Shown here one piece after another: positions 8,758 through 18,306 of a DNA stretch of 64,000 nt. Below the pieces are notes generated by a model. The model did not search any database and was not told the origin of the DNA. It saw only the letters and a program-made list of their open reading frames with translations. The stretch is taken from the NCBI GenBank assembly GCA_025060505.1, contig JANXBU010000001.1, positions 186,001-250,000 of the forward strand, in the 5' to 3' direction. The position numbers and the translations under genes were made by a program. The DNA comes from Candidatus Calescibacterium sp. GTDB lineage: Bacteria > Calescibacteriota > Calescibacteriia > Calescibacteriales > Calescibacteriaceae. Position 1 is the stretch's first letter; each line of letters begins with the position of its first letter.

Positions 8758-10344
8758 ATGGGACAGAAAATGAGAGAGCTTGTTGAGGAACTCCACAAGA
8801 TAAGATCAGAAGTAAAGCAAATGGGGGGTGCTGAAAAAGTAAAACAACAACATGAAAGGGGGAAATTGACAGTCAGAGAACGGCTTGACATTCTTTTTGA
8901 TAAAGATTCATTTTTGCTTGAAACTGGAATTCTTGGAACAGAACCTGGACCTGAAAGAACACCAGCAGATGGAGTTGTCACAGGTTTTGGCAAAGTAGAT
9001 GGAAGATGGATTGGAGTTATAGCTTACGACTATACTGTCAAGGGTGGTTCTATGGGGTTCGTTAATGAGATCAAATGCACAAGAATTCGAGAGCTTTGTC
9101 TCAGATGGAAGATTCCACTGGTTTGGCTTATAGATTCTGGAGGAGCGAGAATCTCTGCACAGACTGCAACCGCGATGGGCGGAGGTCTGGCTGGTGAAGC
9201 TATCGCTTACTTTGCAAACTCAGGTTGGCTTTTCAAAGAAGAATCAATTATGTCTGGTGTCATACCACTTGTTTGCGCGCAGATGGGACCCGGTTATGCT
9301 GGAACTGCTTATATACCGGGACTTGCAGACGTCGTATTTATGGTCAAAGGAAAAAGTTTCATGGGGCTGGGCGGTCCATCTCTTGTCAAAATGGTTACCG
9401 GTGAAACAATAGATGAAGAAAATTTAGGAGGATCAAAAATACATACTGAAATATCGGGTTGTGCCGATAACGAATACCCTGATGACCCATCTTGTCTGAA
9501 AGCGGTTAGAGAATACCTTTCTTTCATGCCATCTTCAAATGAAGAAAAACCACCAAGAAAAAAATATGATGGAGATCCACTTGCACTGCTTGATGACAAA
9601 ATCCTTGATGTCCTACCAGATAATCCGAAGCAAGCTTATGATATGCACAGAATAATCAGTCTCATTCTTGACAATGGAGAGTTCTTCGAAATAAAACCAA
9701 AGTGGGCAAGAAACATAATTGTTGGATTCGGAAGAATCGGAGGATATGTTGTTGGAATAGTCGCTAACAATCCGATGTTCTACGGTGGAGTTTTAGATGT
9801 AAATGCTTCCGACAAAGCTGCAAGGTTTATATGGCTATGTGATGCTTTCAATATACCATTGGTATTTCTCGCAGATGTTCCCGGTTTTATGGTTTCGTCT
9901 AAAACAGAAAAAGAAGGGCTTATAAGACACGGTGCGAAAATGATCCATGCAGTTGCTGAAGCTACCGTTCCAAAATTCACAGTTATTGTAAGAAAAGCTT
10001 ATGGAGCAGGATACTACGCTATGTGCGGGAAGTCTTTTGATCCAGATATAATAGTCGCTTGGCCAACTGGTGAAATATCTGTGATGGGACCAGAAGGAAT
10101 GGTTTCAATATTCGCAAAGAAACAACTCGAAAGTATGACCCCTGATGAAGCAAGAGAGTTTACAGCTCAGATGGCTGAATCCATAAGACCATACATAGAT
10201 ATAAAAAAGCCAGCAGGATGGGGTTTCATAGATGATGTTATTGACCCAAGAGAAACCAGAAGAGTTCTGTATCTTGCTCTTGAACTTACAGAAAATAAAA
10301 AGGTTCTCAGAGAAAGAAGAAAGCACGGAGTTTACCCTGTCTGA
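8758..10344 (+). CDS. Biotin-dependent acyl-CoA carboxylase, carboxyltransferase subunit (PccB/MccB-like)
   Basis: 528 residues, the standard length of the fused alpha-beta carboxyltransferase that moves CO2 from carboxybiotin to an acyl-CoA. Seen: the opening QHERGKLTVRERLDILFD, the oxyanion-type loop IDSGGARISAQTATAMGGG and the second crotonase half with LADVPGFMVSSKTEKEGLIRHGAK. The loop is less typical of PccB (usually [10 protein letters not shown]), so it may act on a different acyl-CoA than the paralogue at 52.8 kb. It is monocistronic here, with a strong ribosome-binding site. The biotin carboxylase and carrier subunits are not in the window. Confidence 0.88.
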   Translation: MGQKMRELVEELHKIRSEVKQMGGAEKVKQQHERGKLTVRERLDILFDKDSFLLETGILGTEPGPERTPADGVVTGFGKVDGRWIGVIAYDYTVKGGSMGFVNEIKCTRIRELCLRWKIPLVWLIDSGGARISAQTATAMGGGLAGEAIAYFANSGWLFKEESIMSGVIPLVCAQMGPGYAGTAYIPGLADVVFMVKGKSFMGLGGPSLVKMVTGETIDEENLGGSKIHTEISGCADNEYPDDPSCLKAVREYLSFMPSSNEEKPPRKKYDGDPLALLDDKILDVLPDNPKQAYDMHRIISLILDNGEFFEIKPKWARNIIVGFGRIGGYVVGIVANNPMFYGGVLDVNASDKAARFIWLCDAFNIPLVFLADVPGFMVSSKTEKEGLIRHGAKMIHAVAEATVPKFTVIVRKAYGAGYYAMCGKSFDPDIIVAWPTGEISVMGPEGMVSIFAKKQLESMTPDEAREFTAQMAESIRPYIDIKKPAGWGFIDDVIDPRETRRVLYLALELTENKKVLRERRKHGVYPV

Positions 10345-10742
10345 TTACCTTATAAATCAGAATTCTGCTTCCATATATTGAAATCAAATATCTTTAGTAA
10401 TCTGAGAGGTGAATGAAAGAAGTATTAGAAAAATGAATACAAAATGGGATACAGAAAGAAATAAGAAAGGTATAAAAAAAGATTGAAAGAAACGCTGATT
10501 TCGGATATAAAATTCAAGTTTTAAAATATTTTGGTAGAATATCTTCATCTAATCAAAAAGAAAATGATGCGAATTGATGATGCAAATGGTCTTAGGCTCA
10601 TGAGAAAGGAGTTGCTGAAAGCAAGAACATTCAAATAGTTTGAGAAAAATCAAGTCTAAAAACCACGGTAGCAAAATTAAACCATTATATAATCTTTGAC
10701 AAAAACATAGACATATAATATTTAATATACTGCATTCCAGTT
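10345..10742. other. 398-bp intergenic region without a supported gene
   Basis: A TTGACA at 10696-10701 is followed by the AT-rich runs ATATAATATTTAATATAC (10713-10730) and the dprA ATG at 10743, so the end of this spacer is the dprA promoter region. The exact -10 is ambiguous because the best TATAAT is only 12 bp from the -35. A 37-codon open stretch ending near 10640 has no ribosome-binding site and no recognisable content. I see no RNA gene or repeat. Confidence 0.4.
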
Positions 10743-11876
10743 ATGTTGAACTTGGAGACGGCCTTTTACACATTGTCGTTGATGCGTGTCAGAGGTGTTG
10801 GCTCAATTATAGGTAAAAGACTTGTCGATTTCTTCTCATCAGCCAAAGAGGTCTTCATGGCAGATAGGGTAAAAATTGAACAAGTTGCTGGTAGATTCGT
10901 TTCTGAAAACATAAAAAAATTTGATAAATGGAGTTCTGTTGAAGAATCACTGAAGCTTTCTCTAAAGCTTGGACATAAGTTCGTTTGCTATGAAGAAAAA
11001 GATAAGTATCCGGAACTCCTTTTGAAAATACCAGATCCTCCTTTGTGTTTGTTTTTTAAAGGAAATCTTGAGCCCAATGTTCTTTCTGTTGCGGTGGTTG
11101 GAACGAGAAGACCATCTTCGTATGGAGTTGAAGTAACACGAATTTTTACAAAAGCTCTCTCTTCAATTGGTATATGTATAACATCTGGGTTGGCTTTAGG
11201 ACTCGATACCATCGCTCACAAAACTTGTGTGGAGGTTTCAGGAAAAACCTATGCTGTTTTGGGCTCTTCTCTTGAAAATATATTTCCATACGAAAATAAA
11301 AATCTCACAGATGCGATACTCAAAAAGAACGGAGCCATCTTGAGCGAATTTCCTCCCGGAACTTTACCATCTGTTGAAAACTTCCCAAGAAGAAACAGAA
11401 TAATAGCTGGAATATCAAAAGCTGTCTTGGTTGTTGAGGCTCCAGAAAAATCCGGTGCTCTTATAACCGCACAGATTGCCTCAGAATACGGTAGAGATGT
11501 TTTCGCAGTCCCCGGAAACATATTCTCTAAAACATCAAAGGGAACAAACAAACTTATAAAAGATGGGGCACTTGTTGCAGAAACACCAGACGACGTTATC
11601 TCACGCATAATACCAACTCTGTCTGTTAAACAAAATCCCCAACAGATTGGACTTATTTCTCCATATGTCAACATAATAAAGAAATCCGATATGTCAAAGG
11701 AGGAAGAAATCATACTAAGTAATCTTGATACAGAAAAAGCTCTTCACATTGACGATATAATAAAAAGAACATCTCTACCACCACAAGATGTTATATCTAC
11801 TTTAATATCACTTGAAATAAAAGGTATGGTCATAGAACAAACAACAGGATATTACCGTAAACCTGAACCTTCTTGA
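10743..11876 (+). CDS. dprA: DNA processing protein DprA/Smf
   Basis: 377 residues. DprA loads RecA on incoming single-stranded DNA during natural transformation. An N-terminal helical (SAM-like) part precedes the Rossmann core with VVGTRRPSSYG, SGLALGLDTIAH, FPRRNRIIAGISK and PEKSGALITA, and a C-terminal winged helix from about residue 305 ends in KGMVIEQTTGYYRK. All core motifs are intact. No other competence gene is in the window, although a PilN-like gene is present at 1 kb. Confidence 0.95.
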   Translation: MLNLETAFYTLSLMRVRGVGSIIGKRLVDFFSSAKEVFMADRVKIEQVAGRFVSENIKKFDKWSSVEESLKLSLKLGHKFVCYEEKDKYPELLLKIPDPPLCLFFKGNLEPNVLSVAVVGTRRPSSYGVEVTRIFTKALSSIGICITSGLALGLDTIAHKTCVEVSGKTYAVLGSSLENIFPYENKNLTDAILKKNGAILSEFPPGTLPSVENFPRRNRIIAGISKAVLVVEAPEKSGALITAQIASEYGRDVFAVPGNIFSKTSKGTNKLIKDGALVAETPDDVISRIIPTLSVKQNPQQIGLISPYVNIIKKSDMSKEEEIILSNLDTEKALHIDDIIKRTSLPPQDVISTLISLEIKGMVIEQTTGYYRKPEPS

Positions 11877-12015
11877 TAGACTATAAAATCATACGATTTC
11901 TTGACGAAACAAGTTCAAAAATTTTCTGCAACAAAAAGATCCAAAGAGAAAACAGATGGTTCAAAATTATACACAAAAATTGAATTGATGTTTTATTTTC
12001 TTTCTTGATTTTTCT

Positions 12016-12021
12016 TAAATT
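12016..12021 (+). promoter_or_regulatory. Candidate -10 element for leaderless hflX
   Basis: TAAATT, 8 nt upstream of the hflX ATG at 12030, with no Shine-Dalgarno sequence between them. It belongs to the recurrent spacing seen across the window. Confidence 0.35.
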
Positions 12022-12029
12022 AAATCCGA

Positions 12030-13112
12030 ATGAAAAAGTTTGTTATCGCTACGGTTATACCAAAACTTTCAGACCCACGGAACTATCTGGAATCTTTTGA
12101 AGAATTCAAAGAGCTTATAAAAAATCTCGGGGGACAAATAGTGGGAGAGGTGATACAAAAGAGAGAAAATCCAGATAGCACATACTTTTTGGGAAAGGGT
12201 AAGGTTGAGGAGATAATGAGCACATACGATTTTGATGTTTTAGCAATTGACTCAATTTTGAACCCAAGTCAAATATCAAATCTACGAGAAAAAACGAAAA
12301 AAGAAGTTATGGATAGGGAATATGTCATTATAAAAATATTTGAGAGTAGAGCTACAACTTATGAAGGAAAACTTCAGGTAAAGCTTGCGGAACTTAGGTA
12401 TCATATTGCAAGGCTTGCAGGTATGGGAAAAGAGATGTCTCAGCTTGGAGGAATGCTTGGAACCAGAGGTCCCGGTGAAACAAAAACAGAGGAGTTAAGA
12501 CGACACATCATGCGTCAAATAAGAGACATAGAAAAAGAACTTCAAGAAATAAGAAGAACTCGGGAAATTCACAGAATAAGAAGAAAAAAACTTGGATTCT
12601 TCACTGTCTCTATTGTAGGATACACAAATGTCGGAAAATCAACTCTTCTTAGAACTCTTACATCAGAAGACGTCGAAGCTAAAAACCAGCTCTTCACAAC
12701 GCTTGAAACAAGGGTCGGTTTCCTCAAAGATGCAAAAAACATACTCATATCAGATACAGTTGGTTTTATAAGAAACATACCGCACAAGCTCATAGAGGCG
12801 TTTAAGTCCACGCTTGAAGAGGTCAAATTTTCTGATGCGATTCTTATAGTTCTTGATATAAGTTCTGACTATGCAATGCAGTTTAGTACCGTGATGTCTG
12901 TTCTTGAAGAAATAGGAGTTGAGGAGACAAAACCAAAAATAATAGTTTTCAACAAAATTGACCTGGTTTCAGAAGAACAGATACAAAGAGCTTCCGAGCA
13001 ATTCCCATCTGCAATCTTTATTTCTGCTATCAAGGGTGTAGGAATAGATCAACTAAAATATGCAATACAGGAACTTTCATTATTTAAGAGGGAAAAGGGA
13101 TCATTTTTATAA
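12030..13112 (+). CDS. hflX: Ribosome-associated GTPase HflX
   Basis: 360 residues. HflX binds the 50S subunit and rescues stalled or heat-damaged ribosomes. The N-terminal HflX domain (FLGKGKVEEI) is followed by the glycine-rich linker LGGMLGTRGPGETKTE and a GTPase domain with G1 GYTNVGKST, G3 DTVGFIRNIP, G4 NKID and G5 SAIKG. Length and motif order are normal. The next gene starts 1 nt after its stop, so the two are likely co-transcribed. Confidence 0.96.
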   Translation: MKKFVIATVIPKLSDPRNYLESFEEFKELIKNLGGQIVGEVIQKRENPDSTYFLGKGKVEEIMSTYDFDVLAIDSILNPSQISNLREKTKKEVMDREYVIIKIFESRATTYEGKLQVKLAELRYHIARLAGMGKEMSQLGGMLGTRGPGETKTEELRRHIMRQIRDIEKELQEIRRTREIHRIRRKKLGFFTVSIVGYTNVGKSTLLRTLTSEDVEAKNQLFTTLETRVGFLKDAKNILISDTVGFIRNIPHKLIEAFKSTLEEVKFSDAILIVLDISSDYAMQFSTVMSVLEEIGVEETKPKIIVFNKIDLVSEEQIQRASEQFPSAIFISAIKGVGIDQLKYAIQELSLFKREKGSFL

Positions 13113-13113
13113 G

Positions 13114-14046
13114 ATGAATTTCTTAAAATTCGTAAAAGATAGTGCTCTCATATTTTCCTTGTTCTTATTTTTATTTGTACTTTGTCTTGGAAGTGCTTTT
13201 GCACAATCACAGGCAAAGAAATTAATTTTCCCGGATGAAATAGAAACATTTGAATTCAGTCTGACTTTCCCACTTGATTTTCCTTCTCAAAGAGTTTTAT
13301 CAAATGTATCAAGAATTGTAATAGATAGAGCTTTGGATCTTATTGGGGTGAAAACAGAAAGAAACATCAATCCAGATGAATTTATTCAAAGAGTATCTAT
13401 AAAAAGAAGGGAACCAAAACCAGAGGGAGTTCAGTATACCTTTGTTTCATCCATCAACATCAGAAAACTTCTTTTCTTTGTTGCTACTGGAGAGAAGACT
13501 TACTCAGTTAATCTTTCAAACTGCTCCTTTATTGCTCCAATAATAACAAGAGCTCTGATTGAGTACGCAGTTCAAGCTGATATAACTTGCTACATAACTT
13601 ACATAGAAGAAAAATCTGGAATCTCTACCTTGAAAATAGATATTTCTGGAAGCGTAGGAAAATTGAAAACTCCACTGAGATTTAGGAAGGAATACTATTT
13701 CTTTTCTATATTCCCATACGATGTTATATACAATGATATACTAATCGCAGTTGATAACCTGGTTAAAAGGAAGATCTTCAAAATAATAGAATATAGTTTT
13801 GAAACAAAATCATCTGATAAAGTCCTTCAACTTATTAATGCTCTTTCAGGAAAAGCATATTTTTACTCGGTTATCCCTTTTGAGATAAGCAAAAAAGGTG
13901 AGCTTTACAAAATAAAATTGTATCTCTTGTGTTTTGATATAATTCCAGATAATCTTATTCAGGAGTTGATTGTTACTGAGTCTCAAAAAATAGGTGTTTC
14001 TTTAATACAGGAGCAAAGTAGCCTAATACAGCAACAAATTTTTTGA
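13114..14046 (+). CDS. Secreted protein of unknown function
   Basis: 310 residues from ATG at 13114, just after the hflX stop; an upstream open start at 13060 would bury the signal peptide. Residues 1-30 are a classic signal peptide (LFVLCLGSAFA before QSQ), so the product is probably periplasmic. The mature part is beta-rich and alternates short strands with basic helices; I do not recognise a family. Two cysteines (in SNCSF and ITCYI) could form a disulfide. Its tight spacing to hflX suggests co-expression, not necessarily a shared function. Confidence 0.7.
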   Translation: MNFLKFVKDSALIFSLFLFLFVLCLGSAFAQSQAKKLIFPDEIETFEFSLTFPLDFPSQRVLSNVSRIVIDRALDLIGVKTERNINPDEFIQRVSIKRREPKPEGVQYTFVSSINIRKLLFFVATGEKTYSVNLSNCSFIAPIITRALIEYAVQADITCYITYIEEKSGISTLKIDISGSVGKLKTPLRFRKEYYFFSIFPYDVIYNDILIAVDNLVKRKIFKIIEYSFETKSSDKVLQLINALSGKAYFYSVIPFEISKKGELYKIKLYLLCFDIIPDNLIQELIVTESQKIGVSLIQEQSSLIQQQIF

Positions 14047-14126
14047 TTAAAAAAGTTCTAAATATAAATTTTTGAGATTAATTCTTTTGTTTTGTGTGGA
14101 GTTGAAATGCTTACAACATAGAAAAT

Positions 14127-14939
14127 ATGATTGAGCTTATAAAAGATCTTTTGAACATAAGAGAAGAAAAAATACTTTACCGTAAAGATACTCCATACAA
14201 CAACATAGTTGTTATAGATGATGGGAAAAAAATAAAGCTTATTCTTGACTCAACCTACAATCTTCATTCTGTTTTGGTCAGAGGAAGTCTTTTCACTGGC
14301 TCATACTGGGATGTCTGTGCTCTTCTGGCTCTTTTGATGTGCGCTAATATAAAAAATAGCAGTATTATTATCTTAGGATTTGGAGGTGGTAGTGTTTCAA
14401 GAATTATCAAACACATTTTCCCAAATATAAAAGTTGTAGGTGTCGATATAGATAAACATGTTCTTTTTGTTGCAAAACAATTCTTCAATTCTTCGGCTGA
14501 TTTGCTTGTTGTATCTGAATTCTCTTCGTTTCTGGAAACTGTCAAGAGAAAGTTTTCTGTAATATTTATAGATGTTTTTCAGAAGGCAACGGTTCCATAT
14601 AGTCTTTTTGAAGAACATATTTGGGAGCTTATTTTCCAGAAAACTAATTATGGCTTTATTGTAAATACTATTTCAACAATACAATCAGAAGATATAGTGG
14701 ATGCTTCAAAGAAATTTTTCCCGAAAGTTAAAGTATTAAAGAGTCCAGAATCTTCTAACTACATCGTATTTGGAATAAAATCAGCAGAAGTAAATATAAT
14801 GAATATTTTGGAACAAAACTTTCTTTATGTTCGAAAAACATTGGAGAATAAATTTGAAAAATCTCAAATCTTAAATAATGAAATTACAGATATTTTGGCA
14901 ACTCTCGACTACATTTTTGAGAGCATTAAATATTTATGA
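14127..14939 (+). CDS. Spermidine-synthase-like SAM-fold protein
   Basis: 270 residues with a central polyamine-synthase/methyltransferase fold. The nucleotide loop [11 protein letters not shown] is followed by KVVGVDID, which ends in the acidic residue that binds the cofactor ribose, and by [12 protein letters not shown] at the place of the spermidine synthase catalytic DxxD region. In that region only one Asp is seen, so true aminopropyltransfer is doubtful. It may be one of the many spermidine-synthase-like proteins of unknown substrate. The stop overlaps the start of pstB (ATGA), so translation is coupled. Confidence 0.65.
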   Translation: MIELIKDLLNIREEKILYRKDTPYNNIVVIDDGKKIKLILDSTYNLHSVLVRGSLFTGSYWDVCALLALLMCANIKNSSIIILGFGGGSVSRIIKHIFPNIKVVGVDIDKHVLFVAKQFFNSSADLLVVSEFSSFLETVKRKFSVIFIDVFQKATVPYSLFEEHIWELIFQKTNYGFIVNTISTIQSEDIVDASKKFFPKVKVLKSPESSNYIVFGIKSAEVNIMNILEQNFLYVRKTLENKFEKSQILNNEITDILATLDYIFESIKYL

Positions 14940-15787
14940 TGAATTATTTTGAAGAGATAGCAAAAGAAGAAAAGAAATCGGAGTTCATGATCCAAGGCGA
15001 GGTAATGCATAAAAGCACTTCCTTTGAACCTTCTGTGAAGCTTGATATTATAAACTTCAATTTCTATTACGGCGAGAAGCATATGCTCAAAAACATAAAC
15101 TTGAAGATATACGAAAAACAAGTTACCGCAATAATGGGACCTTCCGGTTGTGGGAAGACAACTTTGTTAAGATGTTTCAACAGAATGCACGACCTTTACC
15201 ACGGCAACAGATATGAAGGTAGCGTAATTTTCTATCCAGATGGCATAAACATAGTAGATAAAAGAATTGACCCAGTTTTTGTTAGAATGAAGTTCGGTAT
15301 GGTCTTTCAAAAACCAAACCCGTTCCCAAAATCTATATTTGAGAATGTGGCTTATGGTCTTCGAGTCAAAGGCATAAAAGATAAAGATGTTCTGTACGAT
15401 AGAGTGGAATGGGCTTTAAGAATCTCTGCTCTATGGGATGAAGTAAAAGATAGATTGAATGAAAATGCCTATACCCTTTCCGGAGGTCAGCAACAGAGAC
15501 TATGTATAGCAAGAGCTATTGCACCGGAACCAGAGGTTCTTCTACTCGATGAACCTACTTCCGCTCTTGACCCAATTTCAACTGCTAAAATAGAAGAATT
15601 AATAAACGAACTGAAAAGGTATGTCAGTATAATAATTGTTACACACAACCCACCACAAGCAGCAAGAATTTCAGACTATGTTATCTTTATGTATTTTGGA
15701 GAAGTTATAGAATACGATAGAACTCAGAAAGTCTTTGTAAATCCAACACATAAGCTCACAGAAAGATTTATATCTGGTGCATTCTGA
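14936..15787 (+). CDS. pstB: Phosphate ABC transporter ATP-binding protein PstB
   Basis: 283 residues (ATG at 14936 overlaps the previous stop; a second ATG at 14939). Walker [10 protein letters not shown] is at 68-76, the PstB hallmark [18 protein letters not shown] follows, then the signature [14 protein letters not shown] and Walker [13 protein letters not shown]. It energises high-affinity phosphate uptake with PstSCA. Those partner genes and phoU are missing here, so pstB sits apart from its transporter, coupled to a spermidine-synthase-like gene. That arrangement is unusual. About 35 N-terminal residues precede the ABC domain, longer than typical. Confidence 0.94.
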   Translation: MMNYFEEIAKEEKKSEFMIQGEVMHKSTSFEPSVKLDIINFNFYYGEKHMLKNINLKIYEKQVTAIMGPSGCGKTTLLRCFNRMHDLYHGNRYEGSVIFYPDGINIVDKRIDPVFVRMKFGMVFQKPNPFPKSIFENVAYGLRVKGIKDKDVLYDRVEWALRISALWDEVKDRLNENAYTLSGGQQQRLCIARAIAPEPEVLLLDEPTSALDPISTAKIEELINELKRYVSIIIVTHNPPQAARISDYVIFMYFGEVIEYDRTQKVFVNPTHKLTERFISGAF

Positions 15788-15876
15788 GTTTGTCTTGTTT
15801 ATTTACATAACAATAAAAAACAAGTTTTTTACGATAATTCATTAATAACTTACTAAAATCTTTATCACAGATAAGT

Positions 15877-16548
15877 ATGGAGAAAACTCAAAAGATCAGA
15901 GAATACCTTGATATATCACCGTTCAATCCAGTTGTATATGAATCTGAATCGTCGAGCAAAATTTTGGTGATTATTCAGAGGCTTTCAAGAATAATCAGAA
16001 AACTCATATGGGATAAAGTAAAGGACTACGGTCTCACTGCAACACAGGGAGAAATCCTTATGCATATATTGTTTAACTCAGAGGAAAGAAGAAAAGTAAG
16101 TGTTATATCTGAGGAATTTGGAATATCAAAGCCGACCGTCTCCAGAGCTATAAACATAATAATAGATAAAGGTTTTATTGAAAAAAGAGTTGATGAAAAC
16201 GAAAGGCGCTCCCATATCTTATCACTAACTCCAAAGGGGCTTGAGATTGCAGCAAAGATTTCCCTTTTTGGTAATGTTCTAGCTGATATTATTAGAGTTG
16301 AGTTTAACGAGCAGGAAAGAAGAAAAGTCCTTATTGCTCTCTTGAACCTTACTGAAAAACTCGTAGAAAATGGAATATCTCACGAGTTTCCATCGTGCAT
16401 ATTCTGTAGATACTTTGAAGCAGAGGGTGAAAGCTTTTGGTGTGATAAACTACAGATGGTCATTATTCCAGAAACCATAAGGTTGAACTGTGATATATTT
16501 CAATCCAGAGAAAAAAAGAAAAAACCAAAAAGAGCAAGAAGAGAATAG
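15877..16548 (+). CDS. MarR-family regulator with a C-terminal four-cysteine motif
   Basis: 223 residues. A MarR winged helix (about residues 30-165) contains the recognition region VISEEFGISKPTVSRAINI and the wing KRVDENERRSHILSLT. After it comes an extra tail with C174, C177, C189 and C205 (C-x2-C-x11-C-x15-C), which could hold zinc or an iron-sulfur cluster, so sensing of metal or redox state is an inference. The protein ends in a basic Lys/Arg run. Its target is unknown. No palindrome stands out in its own upstream region. Confidence 0.85.
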   Translation: MEKTQKIREYLDISPFNPVVYESESSSKILVIIQRLSRIIRKLIWDKVKDYGLTATQGEILMHILFNSEERRKVSVISEEFGISKPTVSRAINIIIDKGFIEKRVDENERRSHILSLTPKGLEIAAKISLFGNVLADIIRVEFNEQERRKVLIALLNLTEKLVENGISHEFPSCIFCRYFEAEGESFWCDKLQMVIIPETIRLNCDIFQSREKKKKPKRARRE

Positions 16549-16648
16549 AAAATCTTTATATATTCACCTTTTCAAAACTTGAGATATCTCCGGAAGAAAC
16601 AAAAACTGCAAAAAACTAAACTTTGCAAATCCATCTTAAACCAGATTT

Positions 16649-18223
16649 GTGCATAACTCAGCTCCAAAAACATTAGGAGAATCTATAAAATCAAGGATAG
16701 AACATCTCATAAAAGATAAATTTAAGATTCACGAGCAGGTTCCGAACCCTGAGTTTCCGAAGAATCTTGACTACGGAGAACTATTTACAGATATTGCTTT
16801 CAAATTAGCTCCATTACTAAAAATGCCTCCGAATAAGATTGCTCAGGAGATATCTACTGAGCTTCAGGATTTCGGAGCCGAGGTCAAAGGAGGTTTCATA
16901 AACTTCAAGATTCCAGTTTCAAAATCTCTTGAGTTCTTAGGGATAGAAAAGCTTGATCTTCTTTCGGGTAAAAAGATTCTCTGCGAGTATGTTTCTGCCA
17001 ATCCAACGGGTCCGCTTCACATAGGACACGGTAGAATCGCTGCGGTTGGGGACTCAATTTCAAGAATACTCAAATTTTGTGGAGCAGATGTTGTAAGGGA
17101 ATTTTACATAAATGACGCTGGAGAACAAATAGAGAAAATTGGACTGGCGATCTTGGGAAAATCGCAAGAATACAAAGGAGAATATACAGAAAGTGTAAAA
17201 AGAAAAATACAAGAGATGAACTTGTCTGATTCAGAAAGTATAGGCTTTGCCGCGAGCCGAATTATACTTGAAGATATAAAAAAAACACTGGCAAGGTTCG
17301 GACTTGAATTTGACTCTTGGGTCTCAGAAAAAGAGATCTCATCCAAATACTCAAAAAAGGCGATGGAACTTATGGAGAAATACTTATACTATCAGGAAGG
17401 TGCTCTTTTTCTAAGAACTACCATGTTTGGAGATGACAAAGATAGAGTGGTTATAAAATCAGATGGAAAACCAACATACTTTGGGAATGATTGTGCATAT
17501 CATCTTTTCAAAGTTGAACGAAATTTTGACGAACTCGTTCAGGTCTGGGGAGCTGATCATCACGGATACATAAACAGAATACAAGCTGTTTTGAATATCT
17601 TCGGATTCAAAAATAAATTTGTTGTTAAACTCGTTCAGATGGTAAACCTTCTGAAAGATGGAAAACCATTCCAGATGTCAAAAAGAGAGGGAACTTTTGT
17701 TTCCCTTGATGAGCTTATAGATGAGGTCGGAGCAGATGCTGTAAGATTCATCTATCTTACAAGAACTGCTGACTCACATCTTGATTTTGACATAGATCTT
17801 GCAAAGAAGCAGAGTCTAGAAAATCCGGTCTACTACGTTCAGTACGCTCATGCAAGAACATCTTCTCTCTTCAGAGAAGCAAAAAATAAAAACCTTTATG
17901 ATGGATATGAGAATTGGAAACAGGAAAATTGGAAAAAACAAAACAGTAGGCTCAAGACATCGGAAAGAGAAAGAAAATTGATAGCTCTCTCATCTGTGCT
18001 ATATGATATAATCTCGGTTTCAGCAAAAATGTATGAACCAAGTACTATAACAACTTTTCTTATGTCATTGGCAAGAGAATTTCATTCGTACTACCAGAAA
18101 GAACGAATACTCGTTGATGATATAGATACAAGATTTTCAAGATTGCTCACATGTGAAATCGTTCAGAAAGCTATAAGAACTGGTCTCGATCTCCTTGGAG
18201 TAAGAGCCCCAGATAAGATGTAA
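16649..18223 (+). CDS. argS: Arginyl-tRNA synthetase
   Basis: 524 residues, a class I synthetase. Seen: N-terminal Add1-like domain, then EYVSANPTGPLHIGHGRI with the HIGH motif, YINDAGEQIEKIG, and the catalytic-loop region FQMSKREGTFVSLDELIDEVG in the KMSKS position, followed by an anticodon-binding helical bundle ending in LLGVRAPDKM. GTG at 16649 is the only plausible start, since no in-frame ATG precedes the conserved region. It is slightly shorter than typical bacterial ArgS (550-580). No Shine-Dalgarno precedes the GTG. Confidence 0.95.
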   Translation: MHNSAPKTLGESIKSRIEHLIKDKFKIHEQVPNPEFPKNLDYGELFTDIAFKLAPLLKMPPNKIAQEISTELQDFGAEVKGGFINFKIPVSKSLEFLGIEKLDLLSGKKILCEYVSANPTGPLHIGHGRIAAVGDSISRILKFCGADVVREFYINDAGEQIEKIGLAILGKSQEYKGEYTESVKRKIQEMNLSDSESIGFAASRIILEDIKKTLARFGLEFDSWVSEKEISSKYSKKAMELMEKYLYYQEGALFLRTTMFGDDKDRVVIKSDGKPTYFGNDCAYHLFKVERNFDELVQVWGADHHGYINRIQAVLNIFGFKNKFVVKLVQMVNLLKDGKPFQMSKREGTFVSLDELIDEVGADAVRFIYLTRTADSHLDFDIDLAKKQSLENPVYYVQYAHARTSSLFREAKNKNLYDGYENWKQENWKKQNSRLKTSERERKLIALSSVLYDIISVSAKMYEPSTITTFLMSLAREFHSYYQKERILVDDIDTRFSRLLTCEIVQKAIRTGLDLLGVRAPDKM

Positions 18224-18267
18224 TTTTGTTTTTGATCAGTTCGGTTGATTATGTCTGATTTATTCTA

Positions 18268-18295
18268 TTGTTCTACTTTGATTTACTAATAATAC
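18268..18295 (+). promoter_or_regulatory. Promoter of the glcD-like gene
   Basis: TTGTTC at 18268-18273, a 16-bp spacer and TAATAC at 18290-18295. The predicted transcription start is only about 4-5 nt before the ATG at 18307, giving an almost leaderless mRNA. Confidence 0.45.
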
Positions 18296-18306
18296 AACAG
18301 ATATGT

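Noticed and set aside
10500-10642. 37-codon open frame containing RIDDANGLRLMRKELL in the spacer before dprA
   Set aside because: No start signal and no homologue known to me; too short to support.
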